Shown: positions 1 to 7,997 of the stretch, one piece after another
Position numbering within the stretch: the stretch's first letter is position 1
How the letters are laid out: each line of letters begins with the position of its first letter
Assembly (NCBI RefSeq): GCF_018531495.1
Contig: NZ_JAHDTI010000009.1
Coordinates: 558,001 to 622,000, forward strand
Source: Nonomuraea sediminis
GTDB lineage: Bacteria > Actinomycetota > Actinomycetes > Streptosporangiales > Streptosporangiaceae
Reading direction: 5' to 3'
DNA length: 64,000 bases
Translations under genes and position numbers: made by a program
The notes under the pieces: generated by a model
The model's input: only the letters and a program-made list of their open reading frames with translations
Told to the model about the DNA's origin: nothing
The model's database searches: none

Positions 1-52
1 CACCGGGGCGCAGTACCCCGCTCTGGGCCGCCGAGAACTTGGAAGGAGCTTC

Positions 53-1174
53 ATGAATTCCCGAGCAAGGCGCATCGCGTTCCCGATCGCCGGACTGGCC
101 GCCGTGGGGCTGGCCGCCGGCCTGGTGAACACCACCTCGGCGAACGCGTCCTCACCCAAGGACGTCGTGTCCAGGAACGCCACGACGCCCGCGGAACAGG
201 CCGTCCAGTTCTGGACACCTGACCGCATCAAGCAGGCCACCAACTTCGACAACTCCGTCGGCGCCAGCTCCAAGGGCGTCAAGGGCAGCAACTCCGCTCC
301 CGACGGTCCCCCCGGATCCGTCCCGCCGATCGGCGAGGAGAAGACCAAGACCGTCAAGAGCAAGCAGGTCAACCTGCCCAACACGGTGGGCCGCGTGTTC
401 TTCACGCTGCCAGGGGCCAACCCGAACGACCCGCGCAGCTGGCGTTACTGCTCGGCGAGCTCTGTGCAGAGCAAGTACCGCAACCTCGTGGCGACCTCCG
501 CGCACTGCGTCTACGACACCCAGAAGAACGTTTTCTACGACAACTGGATTTTCATCCCGTCGTACTGGGACGGCGACAACGCGTGGGAGGGCAAGGCGCC
601 CTACGGCATCTACGCGGCCAAGACGTTCAACGCGCACGACGATTTCGTGGTGAAGGAGGACTACGACTTCGACTACGCGTTCGTCAACGTCTACAACGGC
701 ATCAAGGTCAAATGGGAGAAGGTCAACAACAAGTGGCAGTGGACGGTCAAGAACGTCGGCCGTCTGGGTGACAACGTCGGCGGCCAGGGCTTCACCTGGA
801 ACCGCAGCACCAAGCTGAACGTCTTCTCCTTCGGCTACCCGGCCGGCCCGCACCCCGACGGCGACAAGCCCTACACCGGTCGCACGATGAAGTGGTGCTA
901 CGGCAAGACCGCGCCGATGCCCGAGGCCAAGAAGTACAACGCCCAGGAGCACATCGGCTTCAGGTGCTCCTTCACCGCCGGTGCGAGCGGCGGGCCGTTC
1001 ATCTACAACTACAAGAGCGCCTCGCGCACCGGCTACCTGGTCGGCGTGAACAGCATCGCGTGGGACACCGACGGCAACGACCGCTACGACCACATCTCGT
1101 CGCCGTACTTCAACACCGACACCTACAAGGTCTACAAGGCCGCAGCCAACCTCTGGACCGGCAACATGCCGTAA
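53..1174 (+). CDS. Secreted trypsin-like serine protease, array copy 1 (triad intact)
   Basis: A 373-residue exported protein with a Sec-type signal peptide (RR near the N-terminus, hydrophobic core, probable cleavage after ANA near residue 32). The chymotrypsin-like triad is visible: His151 in TSAHC, Asp207 in DYDFDYAFV and Ser312 in GASGGP. Cys pairs flank the His region (YCSAS...AHC) and the Ser region (KWCYG...RCSF). A C-terminal DTDGNDRYD loop resembles a calcium-binding loop. The ATG at 53 is preceded by GGAAGGAG at 41-48. It is the first of six same-strand paralogues and one of only two that keep the nucleophile. It is probably an extracellular peptidase; the substrate is unknown. Its promoter lies largely before the window. 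Confidence 0.9.
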   Translation: MNSRARRIAFPIAGLAAVGLAAGLVNTTSANASSPKDVVSRNATTPAEQAVQFWTPDRIKQATNFDNSVGASSKGVKGSNSAPDGPPGSVPPIGEEKTKTVKSKQVNLPNTVGRVFFTLPGANPNDPRSWRYCSASSVQSKYRNLVATSAHCVYDTQKNVFYDNWIFIPSYWDGDNAWEGKAPYGIYAAKTFNAHDDFVVKEDYDFDYAFVNVYNGIKVKWEKVNNKWQWTVKNVGRLGDNVGGQGFTWNRSTKLNVFSFGYPAGPHPDGDKPYTGRTMKWCYGKTAPMPEAKKYNAQEHIGFRCSFTAGASGGPFIYNYKSASRTGYLVGVNSIAWDTDGNDRYDHISSPYFNTDTYKVYKAAANLWTGNMP

Positions 1175-1190
1175 CGGCGGGCCTGCTCGC

Positions 1191-1222
1191 GAGGCCCCGG
1201 CCCGCTCCCTGGCCGGGGCCTC
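1191..1222 (+). terminator. Stem-loop after array copy 1
   Basis: A perfect 12-bp stem (GAGGCCCCGGCC / GGCCGGGGCCTC) with an 8-nt loop begins 17 nt after the stop codon. No T-run follows, so this is a high-GC type terminator or 3' stabiliser rather than a classical intrinsic terminator. Confidence 0.6.
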
Positions 1223-1362
1223 TGAGCTGCTGGAACGCGTGTTTGACGTGGCTCTTATGTAACGCACACCACTCTTGATCAGATAACGAATCCCCATCCG
1301 AGCTGCAATACAGCCTGTGGATCTGGAAAAATCCACCCTTACGACCCCAAGAAAGGCATTTC

Positions 1363-2445
1363 ATGATCCCCCCGGTCCGGCGCCTGCTGGCGGCTGCGCT
1401 CTTCGGCGCGCTGCTCGTGCTGCCCGGATTCACCGGGGCGGCGCAGGCCGATTCCAGCTTGCAGACCGTGTGGCTGGCCAAGACAGCCGCCGATGTTCAG
1501 AAGGTCGCCAACTACTGGAACCCGGACAAGCTCAAGAAGGCCGACAACTACGCCCCCGCCACTCCGGCCACCAAGCCCGCGACCCCCACCTCCACCTCCA
1601 CCGCCGCGGCCACCGCCGGGCCGGTCACCAAGGTGCTCAAGGGCCGCACCGCACCGCGCGTGACGCCGGTCGCGCCGAGGAAGGGCGGGGCGGCGAGCAC
1701 CATCGGCAAGGTCTTCTTCCGCTTCGGCGACAAGGAGTACTGGTGCTCGGCCAGCTCGGTCGCCGCGGGCAACCGCAGCGTGGTGGCCACCGCCGGGCAC
1801 TGCGCCTATGACCCGCGCCAGGGTGTGACCGCCCAGTACTGGATCTTCGTCCCCAACCCGGGACCCAACGGCGAGACGCCGAACGGGATCTACGTGGGCT
1901 CCTCGATCAGCATGCACCTGGACTGGGCGGGCAAGGGCGACTACGACTTCGACTACGCCTTCGTCACCGTGCACCGCGGGTTCACCTGGACCGAGAAGGA
2001 CGGCAAGTACGTCATGACGGACGTCGGCCGGCTCCAGGACAACGTGGGCGGCGATGGCCTGGCGATCAACCAGAAGATCGGCGGCGCGGCCTTGGCCTTC
2101 GGCTACCCGGCGGGCCCGCAGCCCGACGGCAGCCGGCCGTACGACGGCAGGACCCTCGAGCTGTGCAAGGGGCTCACCTCCTGGACCGTCGCCCCCGGCC
2201 TCGACCTGCAGAAGGGCGTGCAGCTGCAGCCGTGCAGCTTCACCGCCGGCGCGAGCGGCGGGCCCTGGCTGGTCAACTACAACGCGGCGCAGAAGCTGGG
2301 CGACCTCACCGGGATCAACAGCCTGACCTGGAACCGGGACGCCAAGGGGGCCTACGACGCGGTCTCCTCGCCCAACTTCGACTCGGTCACCGGCGAGATC
2401 TACCGACACGCCGCGGCGCTGACCACGCCGTCAAAAGTGACGTAA
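1363..2445 (+). CDS. Secreted trypsin-like serine protease, array copy 2 (triad intact)
   Basis: A 360-residue exported protein. The signal peptide ends near AQA (about residue 29) and is followed by a Pro/Thr/Ala-rich linker (about residues 65-85) not seen in the other copies. The triad is His146 (TAGHC), Asp197 (DYDFDYAFV) and Ser298 (GASGGP). The C-terminal acidic loop is degenerate (NRDAKGAYD) compared with DxDGNxRxD in the other copies. GAAAGG at 1351-1356 supports the ATG start. It is about as short as copy 1 and lacks the inserts of copies 3-6, so these two look like the enzymatically competent members. Confidence 0.9.
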   Translation: MIPPVRRLLAAALFGALLVLPGFTGAAQADSSLQTVWLAKTAADVQKVANYWNPDKLKKADNYAPATPATKPATPTSTSTAAATAGPVTKVLKGRTAPRVTPVAPRKGGAASTIGKVFFRFGDKEYWCSASSVAAGNRSVVATAGHCAYDPRQGVTAQYWIFVPNPGPNGETPNGIYVGSSISMHLDWAGKGDYDFDYAFVTVHRGFTWTEKDGKYVMTDVGRLQDNVGGDGLAINQKIGGAALAFGYPAGPQPDGSRPYDGRTLELCKGLTSWTVAPGLDLQKGVQLQPCSFTAGASGGPWLVNYNAAQKLGDLTGINSLTWNRDAKGAYDAVSSPNFDSVTGEIYRHAAALTTPSKVT

Positions 2446-2451
2446 GTCACA
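2436..2451 (+). promoter_or_regulatory. CRP-like palindrome before array copy 3
   Basis: AGTGA-CGTAAG-TCACA matches the Crp consensus TGTGA-N6-TCACA at 9 of 10 defined positions. It overlaps the stop codon of copy 2 and lies about 200 bp upstream of the start of copy 3. Confidence 0.6.
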
Positions 2452-2644
2452 TCCGACTCGATCTCCTCCGCGCTGATCAGCGACGATACGATCACTCTCC
2501 GGTTTTGGATCTTTGGGTGGCCTTTGACTGGGCATACCGGAAATTCCCATGACCAGAGTCAGACCGGTAGGTTCCTGCGCTGACCATCTGCTGATTTATC
2601 GGGCGCGCCCGGACTCAGCGCAAGGCAAGCCTGGAGTCTTAACC

Positions 2645-3817
2645 GTGAAGCGAATCCTCCTCCCGGTCGGCGGCGCCGTACTGGCGACCGGCCTGCTCGC
2701 CGCGAGCCTCATGGGCGGCACCGCCCAGGCCGCCGACGACATCGCCAAGGACCCGATGGCCTCCAACACCGGAGAGGCCTCCAAGATCGCCTCGTTCTGG
2801 GCGGCCTCCAACTTCGCCGCTCTCCGCCAGGCGACCCAGTACACCTGGGACTCCAAGGAAGTGTCGAAGAAGGTCGTCTCCAAGGGCGCCTACACCCCCG
2901 ACGGACGCCCGGGCTCGGTCAACCCGACCGGCCAGGACAAGGCGCCGACCGTCAGGGCCCAGAACGTCAACATCCCCAGGACCGTCGGCAAGGTCTTCTT
3001 CGTCGACGGGCAGGGCAAGTTCCGCTGGTGCTCGGCCACCTCCGTCCAGTCGCAGTACCGCAACCTGGTCGCCACCGCCGGCCACTGCGTCTACGACACC
3101 GACGCGAACACCGACGTGCTGGACAACTGGGTCTTCGTGCCCGGCTACTACCAGGGCAAGATGCCGTGGGGCATCTACGTCGGCAAGCAGGCCTTCACCC
3201 ACTACGACTTCGACACCTACGAGGACTACGACCGCGACTACGCGTTCGTCACCGTCTACAACGGCATCCTCTTCGACGGGGTCAAGCAGGTCGACGCCAA
3301 GGACTACGGCCGCTTCACCGGGCCCAAGTGGAGCCACGGCGGGCACAACTACATCCTGCTGTCCAAGGACGCCGGCCGCCTCGGTGACGCCGTCGGCGGC
3401 CAGGGCATCGCCTGGAACCAGCCCACCGGCAAGACGGTCCGCACCTTCGGTTACCCCGCGGCCCCGCACCCCGATGGCAACCGGCCCTACTCCGGTGTCA
3501 CCCCGAAGACCTGCTACGGCCCGACCACCGCGAAGGCCGTCGGCGCGCCCTGGCTCAAGATCGAGGAGCACATCGGCCTCAAGTGCGCCGTCACGCCCGG
3601 CTACGACGGCGGCCCCTGGCTGATCCAGTACAACAACGGGCGCCGTCTCGGCCTGGTCAACGGTGTCACCAGCACCTTCGCGGACCAGGACGGGAACGAC
3701 CGCATCGACACCATCACCTCGCCGTACTTCGACGGCGAGACGGCGGCGGTGTACAACGCGGCCAAGAGCGTCTGGTCCGGCAAGATCGTCGGCCCGAACG
3801 GCGAACTCTACAAATGA
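2645..3817 (+). CDS. Secreted trypsin-like pseudoprotease, array copy 3 (Ser to Asp)
   Basis: 390 residues from the GTG at 2645, chosen because GGAG at 2633-2636 is well spaced and the VKRILLP...AQA signal peptide begins there; a longer in-frame ATG at 2549 would put unrelated residues before it. His147 (TAGHC) and Asp198 (DYDRDYAFV) are kept, but the nucleophile position is Asp321 (GYDGGP instead of GxSGGP). An insert of about 30 residues precedes the DAGRLG motif. The acidic loop DQDGNDRID and a tail ending GPNGELYK (compare SPKGELMQ in copy 6) are present. It is likely secreted and proteolytically inactive. A TnpB element starts just after its stop codon. A TAGGTT -10-like hexamer lies at 2568-2573. 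Confidence 0.9.
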   Translation: MKRILLPVGGAVLATGLLAASLMGGTAQAADDIAKDPMASNTGEASKIASFWAASNFAALRQATQYTWDSKEVSKKVVSKGAYTPDGRPGSVNPTGQDKAPTVRAQNVNIPRTVGKVFFVDGQGKFRWCSATSVQSQYRNLVATAGHCVYDTDANTDVLDNWVFVPGYYQGKMPWGIYVGKQAFTHYDFDTYEDYDRDYAFVTVYNGILFDGVKQVDAKDYGRFTGPKWSHGGHNYILLSKDAGRLGDAVGGQGIAWNQPTGKTVRTFGYPAAPHPDGNRPYSGVTPKTCYGPTTAKAVGAPWLKIEEHIGLKCAVTPGYDGGPWLIQYNNGRRLGLVNGVTSTFADQDGNDRIDTITSPYFDGETAAVYNAAKSVWSGKIVGPNGELYK

Positions 3818-3990
3818 CGTCCCCCCGGTCTTAAAAGACCGGGACTCCCAGTACGCCGGCGCGGGCTGCTACCGCGTCGGCGTTCTGGTTGGTTGACGCT
3901 TCGTAGACCGCCCAACGGCGAGGTCTCCACGTCCTGACACGGCATGTCCTGCCGCGTTTTTGATGTTGACAGCGGCGTTCACGTCCGCGT
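3818..3990 (-). ncRNA. Candidate omega-RNA / right end of the TnpB element
   Basis: In IS200/IS605-type elements the guide scaffold is transcribed from the 3' end of tnpB through the right end. Here that segment ends in a 9-bp hairpin (CCCGGTCTT / AAGACCGGG, 3824-3843) placed directly beside the stop codon of array copy 3, as expected for a right-end hairpin. The outer boundary is therefore close to 3818. The inner boundary is a guess. Confidence 0.4.
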
Positions 3991-5065
3991 GCGCGACCAT
4001 CTCACAGGAGGTGCAGGCGAACCGCGCTTGGCTCTCACGCGATGTCGCGTCCACCCACCCGCAGGCCGAGCACGTGATGCTCGTGTAAGCCGGATTGACT
4101 TTGACAATCCGGGTGCCGGTACGGCGAGCCGCGTTGCCGAGCGAGCGCTCCAGCCCGTGCCAGCCTTTGTCCAGGATGGCCCGGTTGAGCCCGGACTTCT
4201 GGGCGACGTTCGTCCCTGGCTGGTCGACAGTGCCGGCCGCCGAGGCAGTCATATTCTTCGTTTTTAGGTCTTCGAGTACAACTGTGCCGTACCGATCGCA
4301 CAGACTCGCCGCAGTGCGGGCGTTGAAGTCCGCGCGGCGGTACCGGACCCGCCGCATGATCGCCCCGAGTTGAGCCACCACTGTCTTACGTCGGTTGCTT
4401 CCTCTCCAACTCCGGGCGAGTTGCTGCTGCAGCCTGCGGTACCGTGCGGCCTCGCCCGCCGTGATGAAGACGCGGTTGAACAGGTCGCCGTCAGAGGTGG
4501 TGGCGGCCACCACCACACCCCGGTCGATGCCCACGGCCGGGCCAGGATGCGCCGCAGGGGTAGTCAGGCCGTCCTCGACCAAGAAACTGATGTGCCAGTG
4601 CGCGCCATCGAAGGAGACGGTTGCCGATCGGATGATCCCACCTAGCGGCCGGGTCCAGCGGAACCGGACCCATCCGAACTTGGGCAGCTTGGCCCGACCC
4701 CACCTGCGGGAAAGTCGTTCGACCGCGATCTGGCCCGGCGAGGGAAACCGGAACGAGGACTGCCATCGGCGGACCGCACGCCAGCGCACCTTCCACGCGC
4801 CATGCCGAGCACAGGCCGCATCCAGATCCTTCAAGGTCTGCTGGAGCACCTGGGCCGGGGCCTCGCCCAGCCAGGGGAACTCCGCTTTGGCTTCGGCAAG
4901 CTGGCGGCACTGCTCGGCGTAGCCAATGAACGCGCCCCGCCGCCGATAATGGCGGCGCTGCTCCAGGCCGGTATTCCAGACGCTGCGACAGATCGCACCG
5001 ATCTTCTCAGCGAACAGTTCCTGCCCCGAGGTGAACTCCAGCCGGTAGCGGCGGCCCGTCAGCAC
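3869..5065 (-). CDS. tnpB: RNA-guided endonuclease TnpB (IS200/IS605 accessory protein)
   Basis: 398 residues from the GTG at 5065, which follows GAGGAGG at a good distance and aligns with the usual LTGRRYRLEFT beginning; the frame is open for 64 more codons upstream but without family similarity. The RuvC-type acidic residues are visible: Asp in VGIDRGVVV, Glu in VVLEDL and Asp in HADVNAAVNI. The zinc ribbon is intact (CSACG...CTSCE). TnpB proteins are reprogrammable dsDNA nucleases guided by an RNA from the element's right end; that is family knowledge. The gene looks complete. The tail after the zinc ribbon (SGRGDLAVGRSTKR) is typical of actinobacterial members. Confidence 0.9.
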   Translation of the reverse strand: MLTGRRYRLEFTSGQELFAEKIGAICRSVWNTGLEQRRHYRRRGAFIGYAEQCRQLAEAKAEFPWLGEAPAQVLQQTLKDLDAACARHGAWKVRWRAVRRWQSSFRFPSPGQIAVERLSRRWGRAKLPKFGWVRFRWTRPLGGIIRSATVSFDGAHWHISFLVEDGLTTPAAHPGPAVGIDRGVVVAATTSDGDLFNRVFITAGEAARYRRLQQQLARSWRGSNRRKTVVAQLGAIMRRVRYRRADFNARTAASLCDRYGTVVLEDLKTKNMTASAAGTVDQPGTNVAQKSGLNRAILDKGWHGLERSLGNAARRTGTRIVKVNPAYTSITCSACGWVDATSRESQARFACTSCEMVAHADVNAAVNIKNAAGHAVSGRGDLAVGRSTKRQPTRTPTR

Positions 5066-5421
5066 CAGCAGCACCTCCTCGCCTCGCGTATCGAACACAT
5101 TATCGCCTGAGCCGTGAGCGAGGCAGCCGAATACCAGCTGGTAGACATGCGGATTCAGCATGGTGAAACGTCTTCGACGATGCGATGCTGCACCGCTGCC
5201 AGGAAAGATCGCGATCGAAGCTTGCAGCAGCCTCGAGCCCGAGCTAAGCGAGTTCAACAGCGATGACGACGACGTCCACTTGGCGCCCCACCCGCCTATG
5301 CCGCCCTCAGCAAGCTGGTCAATGGCCTAGAGGGGGTTCCTGCGGCGACCGCCTATGTCGATCATCAAGCAGTACATCAAGCAGCAGTGCCGACCAAACC
5401 TGCCAGCCCCGGGCCATGGTT

Positions 5422-5604
5422 CGCCGGGTCGGCGGGATGCGGGTCGGCGGATGCCGGCGCCCTGTACGGCGCACCCGCCGAGGCCGTGGGACGCGGGGCA
5501 CAGGGCGTCGTAGCGGCGGTCAGCGTGCCGCGCCGGAGGAGCGTCTCCCTGGACGGGGCCCGGCCGAAGTGCGGCGGGTGGCGGTGGGGTGGCCTTGCCG
5601 TACG
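5422..5604 (-). repeat. Dispersed intergenic repeat, long copy A
   Basis: The reverse complement of this segment aligns imperfectly with 35908-36080 over most of its length. The conserved start reads CGTACGGCAAGGCC, followed by CCACCCGCCGCACTTCGG (5564-5604). Later shared blocks include GGAGACGCTCCTCCGG, GTACAGGGCGCCG and CCCGCCGACCCGGCG. It lies in the non-coding gap between the TnpB element and array copy 4. The rest of 5066-5751 contains the unresolved left end of the element and nothing else I can name. Confidence 0.7.
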
Positions 5605-5751
5605 AGGAGAAGCTTCAGAACGGGATATCGCACGCGAAATGAGGCCACAGAACGGCCCGCCGGGGCGCGGAAGGGGCCGTGCGGGCGCGAACCTGAAGAT
5701 CTCCTGTGAGTTGTGGAGCGAATTAGACGGAGATCGAGCCGATCCGGTTCC

Positions 5752-5767
5752 TGTGATCTGAGTCACA
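5752..5767 (+). promoter_or_regulatory. Perfect CRP-type palindrome before array copy 4
   Basis: TGTGATCTGAGTCACA is an exact TGTGA-N6-TCACA. It lies about 200 bp upstream of the putative -10 of copy 4, the same layout as the site before copy 5. Confidence 0.7.
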
Positions 5768-5929
5768 TTATGTGGCTCACGGACTGTGGTGTGCCACTTA
5801 CGGTGCTTTCGAGCCATCCGCGAACATCCCCGCCCTACCCAGTAAGAACGTGGCGAGACGATCACTCGCCGCAAAGATCTCTGACTGATAACAGAACAGT
5901 CACGGCGGTAAGGGTGACTACCAGATGCC

Positions 5930-6001
5930 CCAAAGCGGCTTTTACCTGCGGAGATCACCGCGCTATGTTCCTGGCTATCCCTTTACTGACGCATGGGACG
6001 C
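5930..6001 (+). promoter_or_regulatory. Promoter region of array copy 4 (duplicated before copy 5)
   Basis: The box CCAAAGCGGCT (5930-5940), exactly 23 bp, then TATGTT (5964-5969) recurs with the same spacing at 7893-7932. From TATGTT onward 38 bp are identical to 7927-7964. TATGTT is a plausible -10. The identical block continues into the probable 5' untranslated region and includes a short overlapping reading frame (MFLAIPLLTHGT) in both copies. Confidence 0.6.
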
Positions 6002-6037
6002 GTGTTGCGACCCACGACAGAGCAAGGAGCAGTTCCC

Positions 6038-7567
6038 TTGAAGCGCATCCTCATCCCCGCCGGTGGTGCCGTTCTGGCTACCGGCCTTCTGGCCGCTGGC
6101 CTTGCCAGCACTGCCACGGCCGCCAGCGACGTAGCCACCGACCCGATGGCGGCGAGCGCGGCAAATGCGAAGGCCATCGCCCAGTTCTGGGCCGAGTCCA
6201 ACGGCGCCGCCCTGAAGGCGGCCACCGAGTCCAACGTCTGGGACAAGGCTGACGTCGCCAAGCTGCAGAGCAAGGGCGGCTACACCGCGGACACCAAGCC
6301 CGGCTCCACGGCCCCGATCGGCCAGGAGAAGAAGACGTCCTCGAAGTACCAGAACGTCAACATCCCCAAGACGATCGGCAAGGTCTTCTTCGTCAACGGC
6401 AAGGGCGAGAAGAAGTGGTGCTCCGCCACCTCGGTCCAGTCGAAGTACCGCAACCTGGTCGCCACGGCCGGCCACTGCGTCTACGACACCCAGAGCAACG
6501 TCGACACCATGTCGAAGTGGGTCTTCGTGCCCGGCTACTACCAGGGCAAGGCGCCCTGGGGCATCTTCGTGGGTAAGCAGGCCTTCACCCACTACGACTT
6601 CGACAACTACGAGGACTACGACCGCGACTACGCCTTCGTTACCGTCTACAACGGCATCAAGGTCAACAACGTCGCGCCGAAGGAGGTCTCGAAGGCCGAC
6701 TTCGACAAGTACCAGGGCATCAAGGACGCCAAGGACGTCCAGATCACCCGGGACGAGTTCCGCAAGTGCAAGCTCGACCCGACCTCCACCACCTCCTGCT
6801 GGGTCAAGAGGGGCTCGGACGCTCAGCCGACCGGTCCTGACTACCCCGGCGCCCAGGTCGCCAAGGTCGAGGTGTCCGAGGACACCTACAAGGCCGCCAA
6901 GGTCGGCAAGGGCAACGGTTTCAAGTTCGGTGAGCCCGTCACCGAGATCGTGACCGACCCGCAGGCGCAGGAGTACCTCAAGAACCAGAAGGCCGACGCC
7001 AAGAAGTACCCGGCCACGGTCAAGCAGGACGCTCGCGGCAACTGGACCATTACTCACTTCTACACGCAGCAGTGGTACAAGCCGGGCGAGGAGACCAAGT
7101 TCTACAAGACGGTCTTCTACATCATCGAGAGCTCGGCGCTGGACGCCGGTCGTCTCGGTGAGGCCGTCGGTGGCCAGGGCATCGCGTGGAACCAGCCCAC
7201 CGGCAAGTACGTCCGCGTGTTCGGCTACCCGGCCGCTCCTCACCCGGACGGCAACAAGCCCTACACCGGCGTCACGCCGAAGTGGTGCTACGGCAAGACC
7301 TCGAAGAAGCTCGTCGGCTCCGCCGCCAAGAAGATCGAGGAGCACATCGCCCTCAAGTGCGCCATGACCGAGGGCGCCGACGGTGGCCCGTGGCTGTACA
7401 AGTACAGCAACACCAAGCGTCTCGGCTACGTGAACGGTGTCACCAGCACCTTCAACGACCAGGACGGCAACGGCCGCGTCGACTACATCTCCTCGCCTTA
7501 CTTCGACGGCGAGACGGCTGCTGTCTACAAGGCCGCCGCCAACGTGTGGTCCGGCAAGATCGTCTAG
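6038..7567 (+). CDS. Secreted trypsin-like pseudoprotease, array copy 4 (Ser to Asp, long insert)
   Basis: 509 residues from the TTG at 6038, supported by AAGGAG at 6024-6029 and by a signal peptide beginning LKRILIPAGG and ending near ATA/AAS. An in-frame ATG at 5993 has no ribosome-binding site. His146 and Asp197 (DYDRDYAFV) are kept; the Ser position is Asp448 (GADGGP). Between the Asp region and the SALDAGRLG motif lies an insert of about 150 residues rich in Lys, Asp and aromatics, with its own Cys pair (CKLD...SCW). The C-terminal loop is DQDGNGRVD. The gene ends in a strong terminator and has its own CRP-like site and promoter. It is probably an abundant secreted, non-catalytic protein. 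Confidence 0.9.
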   Translation: MKRILIPAGGAVLATGLLAAGLASTATAASDVATDPMAASAANAKAIAQFWAESNGAALKAATESNVWDKADVAKLQSKGGYTADTKPGSTAPIGQEKKTSSKYQNVNIPKTIGKVFFVNGKGEKKWCSATSVQSKYRNLVATAGHCVYDTQSNVDTMSKWVFVPGYYQGKAPWGIFVGKQAFTHYDFDNYEDYDRDYAFVTVYNGIKVNNVAPKEVSKADFDKYQGIKDAKDVQITRDEFRKCKLDPTSTTSCWVKRGSDAQPTGPDYPGAQVAKVEVSEDTYKAAKVGKGNGFKFGEPVTEIVTDPQAQEYLKNQKADAKKYPATVKQDARGNWTITHFYTQQWYKPGEETKFYKTVFYIIESSALDAGRLGEAVGGQGIAWNQPTGKYVRVFGYPAAPHPDGNKPYTGVTPKWCYGKTSKKLVGSAAKKIEEHIALKCAMTEGADGGPWLYKYSNTKRLGYVNGVTSTFNDQDGNGRVDYISSPYFDGETAAVYKAAANVWSGKIV

Positions 7568-7618
7568 TTCGCTAGACCCCCAACGATCATCTCCAGGCGA
7601 TCGTTGACCCCGTAACAC

Positions 7619-7657
7619 CCGAGGGGCCCGGCATCGCCGGGCCCCTCGGTCGTTTTT
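7619..7657 (+). terminator. Rho-independent terminator after array copy 4
   Basis: A 14-bp perfect stem (CCGAGGGGCCCGGC / GCCGGGCCCCTCGG) with an ATC loop is followed by TCGTTTTT. An additional 8-bp stem (CAACGATC / GATCGTTG, 7581-7606) precedes it. Confidence 0.9.
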
Positions 7658-7706
7658 GTGTGGCCCTTTGGACGCAGGAGACGTCCGGACGGTGCCATCC
7701 AGGCGA

Positions 7707-7722
7707 TGTGATGTGCGTCACA
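7707..7722 (+). promoter_or_regulatory. Perfect CRP-type palindrome before array copy 5
   Basis: TGTGATGTGCGTCACA is an exact TGTGA-N6-TCACA, about 212 bp upstream of the TATGTT hexamer of copy 5. The matching distance at copy 4 is about 204 bp. Confidence 0.7.
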
Positions 7723-7892
7723 CCGGATCCGTCCGGCACTCCTGGACGGCACTCCAGTCACAGAAGCCACACTTACCCCGCACTTATGCTGATCAGGTCA
7801 AATGCCACCCATGTGACTCTCCGCCCAGCGATGCGCTTTCGCCGCCTAAACATCACAGAACGATCACGACCGATCTGTCCCAGCTTTTCCGT

Positions 7893-7964
7893 CCAAAGCG
7901 GCTACCAGATCCCAAGATCGACACTGTATGTTCCTGGCTATCCCTTTACTGACGCATGGGACGC
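7893..7964 (+). promoter_or_regulatory. Promoter region of array copy 5
   Basis: CCAAAGCGGCT, 23 bp, TATGTT (7927-7932), followed by 32 further bases identical to the copy 4 leader. An ACAGAAC(N)2TCACG motif further upstream is also shared with copy 4 at nearly the same spacing. Confidence 0.6.
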
Positions 7965-7997
7965 AAGAAGCGTTCCACGACAGCGCAAGGAGTTACC

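Larger units (their letters stand above)
3818..5262. mobile_element. IS200/IS605-type element carrying tnpB only
   Basis: The right end is placed by the hairpin at 3824-3843, adjacent to the stop codon of copy 3. The left end is not resolved; it lies somewhere between the tnpB start (5065) and about 5300. No Y1 transposase (tnpA) is seen, so movement would need a tnpA in trans. No target-site duplication is expected for this family. Confidence 0.6.

Noticed and set aside
152..1336. Long minus-strand reading frames opposite the array genes, with similar ones at 5975-7618, 7938-9689 and 9727-11490
   Set aside because: They are mirror frames of high-GC coding sequence: Val/Gly/Arg/Leu-biased, without ribosome-binding sites or known motifs, while the plus strand has signal peptides and conserved motifs.
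5061..5257. tnpA (Y1 transposase) remnant upstream of tnpB
   Set aside because: The phrase NPHVYQLVF is loosely like a TnpA beginning, but no HUH motif or catalytic Tyr region follows.
5993..6037. In-frame ATG starts at 5993 and 7956 for array copies 4 and 5
   Set aside because: No ribosome-binding site; the TTGs at 6038 and 7998 have AAGGAG at 8 and 5 nt and open directly onto the signal peptide. The ATGs remain possible, since the codon phase is kept in both.
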